Origin: Clostridia bacterium
GTDB taxonomy: Bacteria > Bacillota > Clostridia > Lutisporales > Lutisporaceae
Reading direction: 5' to 3'
NCBI GenBank assembly: GCA_029256365.1
Contig: JAQSYB010000132.1
Location: forward strand, 1 to 6,098
DNA: 6,098 nucleotides
Of this stretch, positions 1 through 5,377 are shown one piece after another (within the stretch, counting starts at the first letter, position 1; every line of letters begins with the position of its first letter). The notes below the pieces were generated by a model. It did not search any database. It had not been told where the DNA came from and saw only the letters and a program-made list of their open reading frames with translations. The position numbers were made by a program, and so were the translations under genes.

Positions 1-216
1 CAGCGGTGTACCTCTTATGATCCATACATAAAACTTTACAATCTTATTTAGAAATCTTATATTTGAGACTCTTATGACTGCTACAGCAAAAGCTACAATC
101 ATTCCCAAGATGAATGAGATGATGGTAAGAGGTACTGTAAACATCACGCCTGCCTTTAAAAGAGGGAAGAAGGAGTCTATGAGAATTCCAACTACTCTTA
201 CCATTCTTTCATCCAT
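1..216 (-). CDS. Amino-acid ABC transporter permease, N-terminal part (HisM/GlnP/TcyL type), runs off the window
   Basis: The first 72 codons of an inner-membrane permease are present; the rest lies beyond position 1. The protein starts MDERMVRVVGILIDSFFPLL and continues with a long hydrophobic first membrane segment (about residues 27-49). A cytoplasmic stretch and a second hydrophobic run follow, with the IIRGTPL motif at about residues 66-72. F-x-RGTPL just after the first helix is typical of polar amino-acid permeases such as E. coli TcyL (YecS). The family is usually about 220 residues long. The ATG at 214-216 is preferred over the ATG at 218-220, which is in another frame and meets a stop after three codons. 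A GGTGAT ribosome binding site lies 5-6 bases upstream. The gene begins 22 bases after the stop of the binding-protein gene, so the two are cotranscribed. The ATP-binding subunit is probably just beyond the edge. Confidence 0.9.
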   Translation of the reverse strand, partial: MDERMVRVVGILIDSFFPLLKAGVMFTVPLTIISFILGMIVAFAVAVIRVSNIRFLNKIVKFYVWIIRGTPL

Positions 217-238
217 TCATAATCACCACTCTCAAAAT

Positions 239-1057
239 TTATTTTGAAACGTCTTCCCCAAACCACTTTTGTGAAATCTCTAAGTATTTTCCATCAGCCT
301 TCATATCAGCCAAAGCCTTATTTACTGCGTCAACCAGTTCTTGGTTGCCTTTATTGAATAGAATTCCACTCTCATCCTTTGTATCCAGCTCAGCTGCAAT
401 TTTCACAGGAGCATCCGGTCTCTGTGTCTTATAATCTAAGAAGGATAAGCTGTCATTAATTGTTGCATCAATTCTTTTTGACGTAATTAAGTCCAAAGCT
501 TGATTGAAGCCATCAACCTGAACAAGTTCAGCTTCGTAGGATCTTGCTATATCCGCAAGGTTGCTTGTAAGGGATTGTCCTGACTTCTTGCCTTTTAAAT
601 CTGCAAAACTTTTTATTTCATTGTTTTCACCATGAACAACAAGTACTGCCTTTGATACGATGTATGCATCAGAAAAATCATATTTTTCAATTCTATCAGG
701 TCTTATGGTAACTTGATTCGCTACTGCGTCGAATCTTTTTGCATCAAGACCTGCAAACATACCGTCCCATTTTGTTTCTATAAACTCTGCCTTTACTCCA
801 AGTCTTTTGGCCACTTCTTCAACAATTTCAACATCAAAGCCTGTTAGCTTGCCGTCTTTGTCATGAAAGGTAAAAGGTGCATATGTGCCCTCTGTTCCTA
901 CCTTGATTACACCTTCTGCTTTTATCTTTTCTAACAGGTTCTCCTCTTTGACTTCAGCAGCTGGCTCAATAGCTGTTTGCTTTGCTGCACTGCAGCCTGT
1001 AAATACCAGTGCCATAATTGTAATAATTGCTGTGACAAGTAGAATTCTTTTTTTCAT
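239..1057 (-). CDS. Amino-acid (probably cystine-type) ABC transporter substrate-binding lipoprotein
   Basis: This is a 272-residue extracytoplasmic binding protein of the SBP_bac_3 family, which delivers an amino acid to the permease encoded next to it. Residues 1-21 form a lipoprotein signal peptide with lipobox FTGC, and Cys22 is the expected lipid-anchored residue. A linker to about residue 45 precedes the bilobed domain. Family signatures are GTEGTYAPF (54-62), GKLTGFDVEIVEE (69-81), KWDGMFAGLDAKRFD (96-110), NQVTI (114-118) and the C-terminal KWFGEDVSK. The KWDGM...LD.KR.D...NQVTI block closely resembles E. coli FliY/TcyJ (L-cystine binding) as I recall that sequence, so cystine or a related amino acid is my best guess; ligand specificity cannot be read with certainty. 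Arg122 and Asp202 are the likely contacts for the ligand carboxylate and amino groups. The ATG at 1055-1057 follows a strong GGAGGA site (1064-1069). Transcription likely starts from the consensus promoter at 1149-1177. Confidence 0.93.
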   Translation of the reverse strand: MKKRILLVTAIITIMALVFTGCSAAKQTAIEPAAEVKEENLLEKIKAEGVIKVGTEGTYAPFTFHDKDGKLTGFDVEIVEEVAKRLGVKAEFIETKWDGMFAGLDAKRFDAVANQVTIRPDRIEKYDFSDAYIVSKAVLVVHGENNEIKSFADLKGKKSGQSLTSNLADIARSYEAELVQVDGFNQALDLITSKRIDATINDSLSFLDYKTQRPDAPVKIAAELDTKDESGILFNKGNQELVDAVNKALADMKADGKYLEISQKWFGEDVSK

Positions 1058-1104
1058 TTTGCTTCCTCCATTTTAATTCGTGCATATCGCGCTATAAATT
1101 TTGC

Positions 1105-1135
1105 AACAGATGGCTTTTAACTATTCCTATCTGTT
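1105..1135. repeat. Imperfect inverted repeat in the leader of the binding-protein gene
   Basis: On the plus strand AACAGATGG (1105-1113) faces CCTATCTGTT (1126-1135). The seven outer base pairs are perfect, then one bulged base and two more pairs, around a 12-base loop. It lies between the predicted transcription start (about 1141) and the ATG of the binding-protein gene, so it could form a hairpin in the 5' leader or be an operator for a dimeric regulator. No run of T follows on the minus strand, so it is not a standard terminator. The arm sequence AACAGATAG recurs in the hairpin at 3218-3265. Confidence 0.5.
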
Positions 1136-1148
1136 TACTATGTTATTA

Positions 1149-1177
1149 ATTATAAGGCGCATAACATACTTTGTCAA
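1149..1177 (-). promoter_or_regulatory. Consensus sigma-A promoter for the binding-protein/permease operon
   Basis: Read on the minus strand, TTGACA (1177-1172) is followed by exactly 17 bases and then TATAAT (1154-1149). Both hexamers match the consensus at all six positions and the spacer is optimal. Transcription should start near 1141, giving a leader of about 80 bases before the ATG at 1057. A promoter this strong suggests high basal expression unless it is repressed, for example through the inverted repeat just downstream. Confidence 0.85.
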
Positions 1178-1209
1178 TAGGTTTTATAGGTTTATTTGTG
1201 AAATTCTCA

Positions 1210-1251
1210 TTTACATGGTTTACACTTTAAAGGATTATTTGTACATATAAA
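1210..1251 (+). promoter_or_regulatory. Weak candidate promoter region for the sigma-54 activator gene
   Basis: Two TTTACA elements (1210-1215 and 1219-1224), each one base off the -35 consensus, lie upstream of the activator gene. The first has GATTAT (1233-1238) after a 17-base spacer. The second has TACATA (1242-1247) at 17 bases, or TATAAA (1246-1251) at a too-long 21. No choice is clearly right. The AT-rich tract to about 1268 fits a promoter region, and no sigma-54 GG/GC element is visible. Confidence 0.3.
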
Positions 1252-1304
1252 GAATATATATTTTTAAGATTGAAACAGTTGTCTCAAGAGGATGGTGAAT
1301 ATAG

Positions 1305-3191
1305 ATGAAAAAGCATATTGAGGCATCCCATGTAAGATGTATCAATAAAGGGGTCAAACCAGAGAATATTTTTAGCACCAGATTGTTAGAAGGTGAAGCA
1401 TTAATCCAAAAGCTTGTACAAAACAAGGAACTCATAAAGACGGCAGCACCTTTTTTGGAGCATTTATATAACTTTGTCAGAGGCTCTGACTTTTTTGTAA
1501 TATTGAATGATGCAGAAGGCTGTATTCTCAGCGTCACAGGTGATGAAAAGATCCTATCAGAAGCACATAGATTCAAAATGATCCCTGGCGCTTATATGGA
1601 TGAGGATAGCATTGGTACCAATGCAATGAGCATGGTTATAACCGAAAATACTCCCGTACAGATCTCTGGCCAAGAGCATTTTATTAAAGCCTATCACAAA
1701 TGGACCTGCTCAGCTGCACCAATAAAGGATACCAATGGAAATATAATTGGTATTATTGACTTAACAGGCTATAGCCAAAACGTTCATCCTCATACCCTAG
1801 GTATGGTGGTAGCTGCTGCAAATGCAATTGAACGTATGCTAGAGGTAAATAACATAAATTCAATTTTGACAATATCAAAGAAGCACATAGAAAGCATATT
1901 TGATTCCGTTTCCTCGGGTATTTTGACCTCGGATCTATCAGGAAATATTACCTCTATAAACAAGCAAGTGGTGAAAATGTTTGGTTATAGTGAATATGAA
2001 ATAAAAAACATGAAAGTATGGAGTTTAATTGAGCACTGGAATGAAGTTGTAGATAAGCTTGCTGCAAGAGAAAGCTTTGTAGACAAGGATGTAAACGTAA
2101 AAGTAAAAGCAAATAAAATCCAGTTTACTCTTACAGCCTATCCCATATATAATTCTGAAAAAGAAATAATAGAGATTATTCATATATTTTATGAACTCAA
2201 AAAAAGCAGAAAGCTGGTAGGTAAAATACTCAGCGGTCAAGCAATATATACCTTTGACAAAATAATTGGGAGAAATGAGGAGTTCCTAAAAACGATTGAA
2301 TACGCAAAGAAAATTGCCGATAGCAGCTCCACTATTTTAATTAGTGGTGAAAGCGGCACCGGCAAAGAGGTTTTTGCTCAATCTATTCATAATTTCAGTA
2401 TAAGAAAGGAAGAACCCTTTATAGCGGTAAATTGTGGTGCTATACCTAGAACTCTTATTGAATCCGAGCTATTTGGCTATGAAGAAGGAGCTTTTACCGG
2501 TGCAAAAAAAGGTGGCAATGCCGGTAAATTTGAGCTTGCAGATGAAGGTACAATTTTTCTCGACGAAATCGGAGAGATGCCAATTGACATGCAAATCAAG
2601 CTTCTTAGAGTAATAGAAGAAGGGGTAATAACCAGAATAGGAAGTCATAGGCAGATACCCGTCAACGTCAGAATTATTGCCGCTACCAACAAGGATTTAA
2701 AAAAAGAAGTAGCTGAAGGTAATTTTAGAAAAGATCTTTATTATCGATTAAACGTTCTTCCTATATATCTACCACCACTAAGAGAGAGAGCCGATGATAT
2801 CCCTTTACTTTTTGACTACTACATGGAAAAAACCTCCAAAAGGTTGAATAAAAGAAGAGTAGCTATCTCACCGGAATACTTGGACTATTTAAAAGATCAT
2901 GAATGGCAGGGTAATATCAGAGAGTTGGAAAATGTTATAGAGTTAATAGTAAACACAGAATCAGTCCAACCAAACTTTCTTGGAAAAAAAATAAAAATTA
3001 ACCATTCTGCTGAAGCAAACATTAGTTTAAGCTTGGAGCAAGTGGAAAAGCAGCATATTATCACTGTTTTAAATAAATCTCATGGCAACGTTACAGCTGC
3101 AGCTAAAATTCTAGGAGTTGGTAGAAACACACTTTATCGAAAACTGGAAAAATACGATATAGAAGGTCGTTCTGAAATAGAACAGCTGTAA
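1305..3191 (+). CDS. Sigma-54-dependent transcriptional activator, GAF-PAS-AAA+-Fis (AcoR type)
   Basis: This 628-residue enhancer-binding protein remodels sigma-54 RNA polymerase by ATP hydrolysis. The N-terminus has the AcoR-type SHVRC...G motif (about 8-16). A GAF sensor domain spans about 45-180 and contains DSIGTNAMS (101-109), EHF and HKWTCSAAPI (131-140). A PAS domain covers about 190-300. The AAA+ domain (about 318-545) is complete: Walker A GESGTGKE (348-355), the sigma-54-contacting GAFTGA loop (395-400), Walker B TIFLDE (416-421), the arginine-finger region FRKDLYYRL (474-482) and WQGNIREL (534-541). A Fis-type helix-turn-helix lies at about 594-616 (GNVTAAAKILGVGRNTLYRKL). There is no receiver domain, so it probably senses a small molecule through GAF or PAS. 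The ATG at 1305 has GGTGA (1294-1298) upstream. The gene is divergent from the transporter and convergent with the AOR operon. Its targets are unproven; aor is the natural candidate. Confidence 0.95.
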   Translation: MKKHIEASHVRCINKGVKPENIFSTRLLEGEALIQKLVQNKELIKTAAPFLEHLYNFVRGSDFFVILNDAEGCILSVTGDEKILSEAHRFKMIPGAYMDEDSIGTNAMSMVITENTPVQISGQEHFIKAYHKWTCSAAPIKDTNGNIIGIIDLTGYSQNVHPHTLGMVVAAANAIERMLEVNNINSILTISKKHIESIFDSVSSGILTSDLSGNITSINKQVVKMFGYSEYEIKNMKVWSLIEHWNEVVDKLAARESFVDKDVNVKVKANKIQFTLTAYPIYNSEKEIIEIIHIFYELKKSRKLVGKILSGQAIYTFDKIIGRNEEFLKTIEYAKKIADSSSTILISGESGTGKEVFAQSIHNFSIRKEEPFIAVNCGAIPRTLIESELFGYEEGAFTGAKKGGNAGKFELADEGTIFLDEIGEMPIDMQIKLLRVIEEGVITRIGSHRQIPVNVRIIAATNKDLKKEVAEGNFRKDLYYRLNVLPIYLPPLRERADDIPLLFDYYMEKTSKRLNKRRVAISPEYLDYLKDHEWQGNIRELENVIELIVNTESVQPNFLGKKIKINHSAEANISLSLEQVEKQHIITVLNKSHGNVTAAAKILGVGRNTLYRKLEKYDIEGRSEIEQL

Positions 3192-3205
3192 AAAAACTTA
3201 CTCCA

Positions 3206-3275
3206 TTGCAATACAAAAAACAGATAGCGGGAATTTTGTATTTCTACTCAACCCTCTATCTGTTTAAGATTGCAA
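3206..3275 (-). terminator. Hairpin terminator of the AOR operon, between convergent genes
   Basis: AAACAGATAG (3218-3227) pairs perfectly with CTATCTGTTT (3256-3265). Inside, after one mismatch, GGG pairs with CCC around a 20-base loop. On the minus strand the stem runs directly into six or more T, the pattern of an intrinsic terminator, just past the stop codon of the MoaD-like gene. Outer arms TTGCAAT (3206-3212) and ATTGCAA (3269-3275) can extend the structure. On the plus strand no T-run follows, so it is a weaker terminator for the activator gene, although no better one is seen there. Confidence 0.75.
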
Positions 3276-3281
3276 ACTTGT

Positions 3282-3506
3282 TTAGCCGCCTCCTACTGGC
3301 GGGAAAATTGACACCGTATCATTATCCTCTAAAACTTGATCAGGAATTGCACCTCTTCCGTTGATCATTATTATTGTCGCTTCCTCTTCCCGAATATTTA
3401 GGCGTTCAAGGATATCCTTCGGAGTCGCTCCTTGCACTAGATCCATCATCATCTCTTTCTCGCGATTTTTTCTAAGCGTCGCAAAAAGCTTTACTTTTAT
3501 CTGCAC
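3282..3506 (-). CDS. MoaD/ThiS-family sulfur carrier protein, Gly-Gly-Gly C-terminus
   Basis: This 74-residue ubiquitin-fold protein starts MQIKVKLFATLRK, the usual beta-strand opening of MoaD, and ends SIFPPVGGG. That ending is very like the FFPPVAGG end of E. coli MoaD. The terminal Gly-Gly is where a MoeB-type enzyme adenylates the carrier and a thiocarboxylate is formed, which then supplies sulfur for the dithiolene of molybdopterin or tungstopterin. The length is near the family norm (about 75-90). It must start with GTG at 3504-3506: the in-frame upstream ATG is followed by a TAG directly before the GTG, and a GAGGTGA site is correctly spaced. It is the last gene of the operon, 47 bases after the radical SAM gene. 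The third terminal Gly is a small oddity. A role as a dedicated pterin-sulfur carrier for the AOR is inferred from context. Confidence 0.88.
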   Translation of the reverse strand: MQIKVKLFATLRKNREKEMMMDLVQGATPKDILERLNIREEEATIIMINGRGAIPDQVLEDNDTVSIFPPVGGG

Positions 3507-3553
3507 CTAATCACCTCTTATCATTATATGGTTGATTCACTTAATAATATTGC

Positions 3554-4753
3554 CTATGGGCAAGCGATAATACGTCTAGCCCAGAGACACTCTGCACAGG
3601 AGGGGCTGTTGCCCCAGCAATCCATTTCATTGCTGTCAGTATAGCTGCATCCATCCCTGGATTTACAGTCCGTACAGGAAGGGAAAAGGTTTTCATTGAC
3701 AGTCCTTCTGAAATTGACATACCCAGAATCCATCCAGATCTCCTGAAGCTTCTTTTCATTTACATTGCCCATGTAGCAGGGGTACATTTGCTTTTTCCTA
3801 CCATAGATATAGCACTCGTAGGAATGCATCAAGGCGTAGCAGGGACTGACGTCACCCTGATAGTTGATGCATATGGATTTATCCTTCACAAACTTACAGC
3901 TGCGTTCCGTCCTTAACTTCATATTGGACATCTGCGCCCAAATAGTAGTCTTCAAAGAGTCTTTTCCAAACATGCACCCTGTATCATCTATGTCGTAAAC
4001 AATTTCATCCTTCATAGATTCGTGGTAAGGCAGCAGATTGCTTATAATGATCTGACTAGCATTGAGCTCATGAGCCAATTGGATCAGCTTCGGCAGTCTG
4101 GCATAATTCTTTTTCATGGCTACAAACTCAATCCCTAGTTCCGGTTTTCTGGTCTTTTGTTCCTGTTTCATAGCCTGCAAATTTGCAACATTTTGAGAAA
4201 CATTCTGAAAGTCGGCACCTTGACGTATTTCATTATACTCCTCTTCCTCAGGACTATCTAAGGAAGTAAAGAGAACATCCAATTTCAAATCGATCAACTC
4301 TTGAATATTTTCTTCATGTAGATAAGAACCGTTGGTAATCATTTCTACCTTGAGCCCGAGTCCCTTCACTGCCCTCAGCATGTCAAAAATCCTTGGGTGC
4401 ATCATGGGCTCACCAAAACCGCCAAAGTGAACCGACTCCAGGTTCGGCAGCTCTTTGAGGTTTCTCAATATGCTATCAAAAGTCTCCCAGTCCATGTGTG
4501 TCAGACTATCCTGCCAGGAACTGCGAATACAAGTTATACAGGCAAAATTACATTTTGTAGTGACTTCGATATATATTCTTTTTATATCCGGTAGCAGCGG
4601 GATTAACCGGTAACCACCCTCTGTGGAAATAAATATAGCTTCTTGCTCCACTTCCATGGATACAGGCAGCTTCATATAACCATCTTTGGAAATTCGAACA
4701 CATTCACCAGCTGTGAAAAGCCCAGGTCCCAAGGCCTTAAGCTCTTTTCTCAT
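3554..4753 (-). CDS. Radical SAM/SPASM protein, AOR-associated (tungsten cofactor oxidoreductase maturase, Cmo-like)
   Basis: This is a 399-residue radical S-adenosylmethionine enzyme. An N-terminal region of about 57 residues precedes the radical SAM core, whose CNFACITC motif supplies Cys68, Cys72 and Cys75 for the SAM-binding [4Fe-4S] cluster. HFGGFGEP (109-116) is the SAM-contacting GGE-type motif, followed by MITNGSYL (138-145). The C-terminal part is a cysteine-rich SPASM-type domain: Cys286, 295, 305, 314, 326, 360, 363, 369, 379, 386, 389 and 398, including C-x4-G-x4-C (295-305) and C-x2-C-x5-C (360-369). It ends CLWARRIIACP. Genes of this kind sit beside tungsten AOR genes in archaea and anaerobic bacteria (called cmo in Pyrococcus) and are classed as radical SAM maturases; their reaction is not established to my knowledge. 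The ATG at 4751-4753 has a perfect AGGAGG site (4761-4766) seven bases upstream. Context supports AOR or cofactor maturation. Confidence 0.88.
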   Translation of the reverse strand: MRKELKALGPGLFTAGECVRISKDGYMKLPVSMEVEQEAIFISTEGGYRLIPLLPDIKRIYIEVTTKCNFACITCIRSSWQDSLTHMDWETFDSILRNLKELPNLESVHFGGFGEPMMHPRIFDMLRAVKGLGLKVEMITNGSYLHEENIQELIDLKLDVLFTSLDSPEEEEYNEIRQGADFQNVSQNVANLQAMKQEQKTRKPELGIEFVAMKKNYARLPKLIQLAHELNASQIIISNLLPYHESMKDEIVYDIDDTGCMFGKDSLKTTIWAQMSNMKLRTERSCKFVKDKSICINYQGDVSPCYALMHSYECYIYGRKKQMYPCYMGNVNEKKLQEIWMDSGYVNFRRTVNENLFPSCTDCKSRDGCSYTDSNEMDCWGNSPSCAECLWARRIIACP

Positions 4754-4796
4754 CTTATCTCCTCCTAGATGCTAAGGAACAACTACTCATTTTTCT

Positions 4797-4857
4797 TTAT
4801 AATGCATAGGAAAGTATAAATCTACCTTAAACAAACTTTCTGGCCATGCATTTCATA
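4797..4857. repeat. Interrupted palindrome in the leader of the radical SAM gene
   Basis: AATGCATAGG (4801-4810) faces CCATGCATT (4844-4852): seven perfect pairs, a bulged A and two further possible pairs. Alternatively, GAAAG (4810-4814) pairs with CTTTC (4836-4840) inside the stem. The flanks TTAT and ATAA add a few more pairs. It occupies most of the 121-base gap between the ThiS-like gene and the radical SAM gene. It may be an operator or a structured RNA leader. I do not recognise a known riboswitch class, including the molybdenum-cofactor element. Confidence 0.4.
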
Positions 4858-4902
4858 AAAGGCTTCCTTAGTCGTTAAAGTTCTTCACTAGAAGCCTTTT
4901 TT
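4857..4902. terminator. Bidirectional-type hairpin at the end of the ThiS-like gene
   Basis: AAAAGGCTTC (4857-4866) pairs perfectly with GAAGCCTTTT (4891-4900), and inside it TAGT (4869-4872) can pair with ACTA (4887-4890). On the minus strand the stem starts within the last codons of the ThiS-like gene, spans its stop codon and ends in TTTTAT, so it can terminate or attenuate transcription before the radical SAM gene. The plus-strand T-run (six T) is better, although no plus-strand gene is seen before it. Confidence 0.6.
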
Positions 4903-5216
4903 ATTTTAAAGTTCGCTTCGTTATTTTTGTTTTTTCCATAGAATCCCAACGCTATCCTATATGGTCCGGGACAGCCTGGTGGTAAAAAAGCTATCCGGTC
5001 GCCCGGATGAATCATATAATCTAATTCCTGGACAAAACCGTTTACAAAAATGACTTCAATTTCATCCAAAGGAATCTCCAGTTTCGATGCCAGCTCAATA
5101 CCTGCAATTGGGTCCTCAAGCCCCATGATTAAGGGGATGGTCCCTTTCTTTCGAAAAACCGCATCCAAATGAAGAAAGCCTCTGACCTCAATCGTTTTTC
5201 TGCTTTGTTCCGACAT
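4875..5216 (-). CDS. ThiS/MoaD-fold protein of the AOR operon, lacking a C-terminal Gly-Gly
   Basis: This 113-residue protein has a beta-grasp (ubiquitin-like) layout: strand KTIEVRGFLHL (7-17), a middle helix (DPIAGIELASKLEI, 35-48), then EVIFVNGFVQELDYMIHPGDRIAFLPPG. The VNG...PGDR.AFLPPG signature is that of MoaD/ThiS proteins. Instead of ending in Gly-Gly, it continues as CPGPYRIALGFYG followed by a polar, lysine-rich tail of about 20 residues. As far as I recall, FLPPG-x-PGPYR is a feature of the ThiS-like proteins encoded directly after aor genes. Without a terminal Gly-Gly it should not form a normal thiocarboxylate unless trimmed, so it may act as a structural or cofactor-handling partner of AOR. 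The ATG at 5214-5216 is preceded by a G-rich AGAGGGGGG site nine bases upstream. It lies 161 bases after aor, with a hairpin between the two genes. Confidence 0.8.
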   Translation of the reverse strand: MSEQSRKTIEVRGFLHLDAVFRKKGTIPLIMGLEDPIAGIELASKLEIPLDEIEVIFVNGFVQELDYMIHPGDRIAFLPPGCPGPYRIALGFYGKNKNNEANFKIKKASSEEL

Positions 5217-5298
5217 GCAAATTTACCCCCCTCTGAATATGCTAACTATCTTGTGAATATGGTGCTCAACAATTCTTTTATAGTAAGGAAAAATTTGG

Positions 5299-5323
5299 AG
5301 CCGGACCTAGGTCCGGCTTTTTT
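5299..5323. terminator. Perfect GC-rich palindrome with T-run after aor
   Basis: AGCCGGAC (5299-5306) and GTCCGGCT (5311-5318) form an 8-bp stem with a CTAG loop. On the plus strand it ends in six T, a textbook intrinsic terminator. On the minus strand, the direction of the operon, the stem is followed by CCAAATTTTTCC, where the T-run starts five bases late. Partial termination or 3'-end protection of the aor transcript is therefore more likely than full stop. The rest of the 5217-5377 gap holds no supported gene and no clear promoter. Confidence 0.65.
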
Positions 5324-5377
5324 AAATGAGGATATTGTACCTCCATGAAGCCAAGATGGCTAAAAGCGGAGATCTAA

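Noticed and set aside
885..1076. 63-codon plus-strand open frame opposite the binding-protein signal peptide
   Set aside because: It is antisense to a well-supported gene, with no ribosome binding site or recognisable domain. Its hydrophobic residues mirror the signal-peptide region.
1235..1576. 113-codon minus-strand open frame opposite the start of the activator gene
   Set aside because: It overlaps a clear GAF-domain coding region and has no family features.
2025..2240. 71-codon minus-strand open frame within the activator PAS region
   Set aside because: Aromatic-rich shadow of AT-rich coding DNA, with no supporting signal.
3541..3759. 72-codon minus-strand frame overlapping the end of the radical SAM gene
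   Set aside because: Alternate frame of the SPASM region, whose cysteine motifs are clearly coding in the other frame.
4397..4594. 65-codon plus-strand open frame opposite the radical SAM core
   Set aside because: Antisense to the conserved CxxxCxxC and GGFGEP motifs, with no independent evidence.
4826..4846. TGGCC...TTTG on the minus strand as a possible sigma-54 promoter before the radical SAM gene
   Set aside because: The GG and the downstream TTG are one base off the required spacing and the GC of the -12 element is missing.
5278..5346. 22-codon minus-strand open frame starting at the ATG at 5346, running through the hairpin after aor
   Set aside because: No ribosome binding site precedes the ATG, and most of the frame is the palindrome itself.
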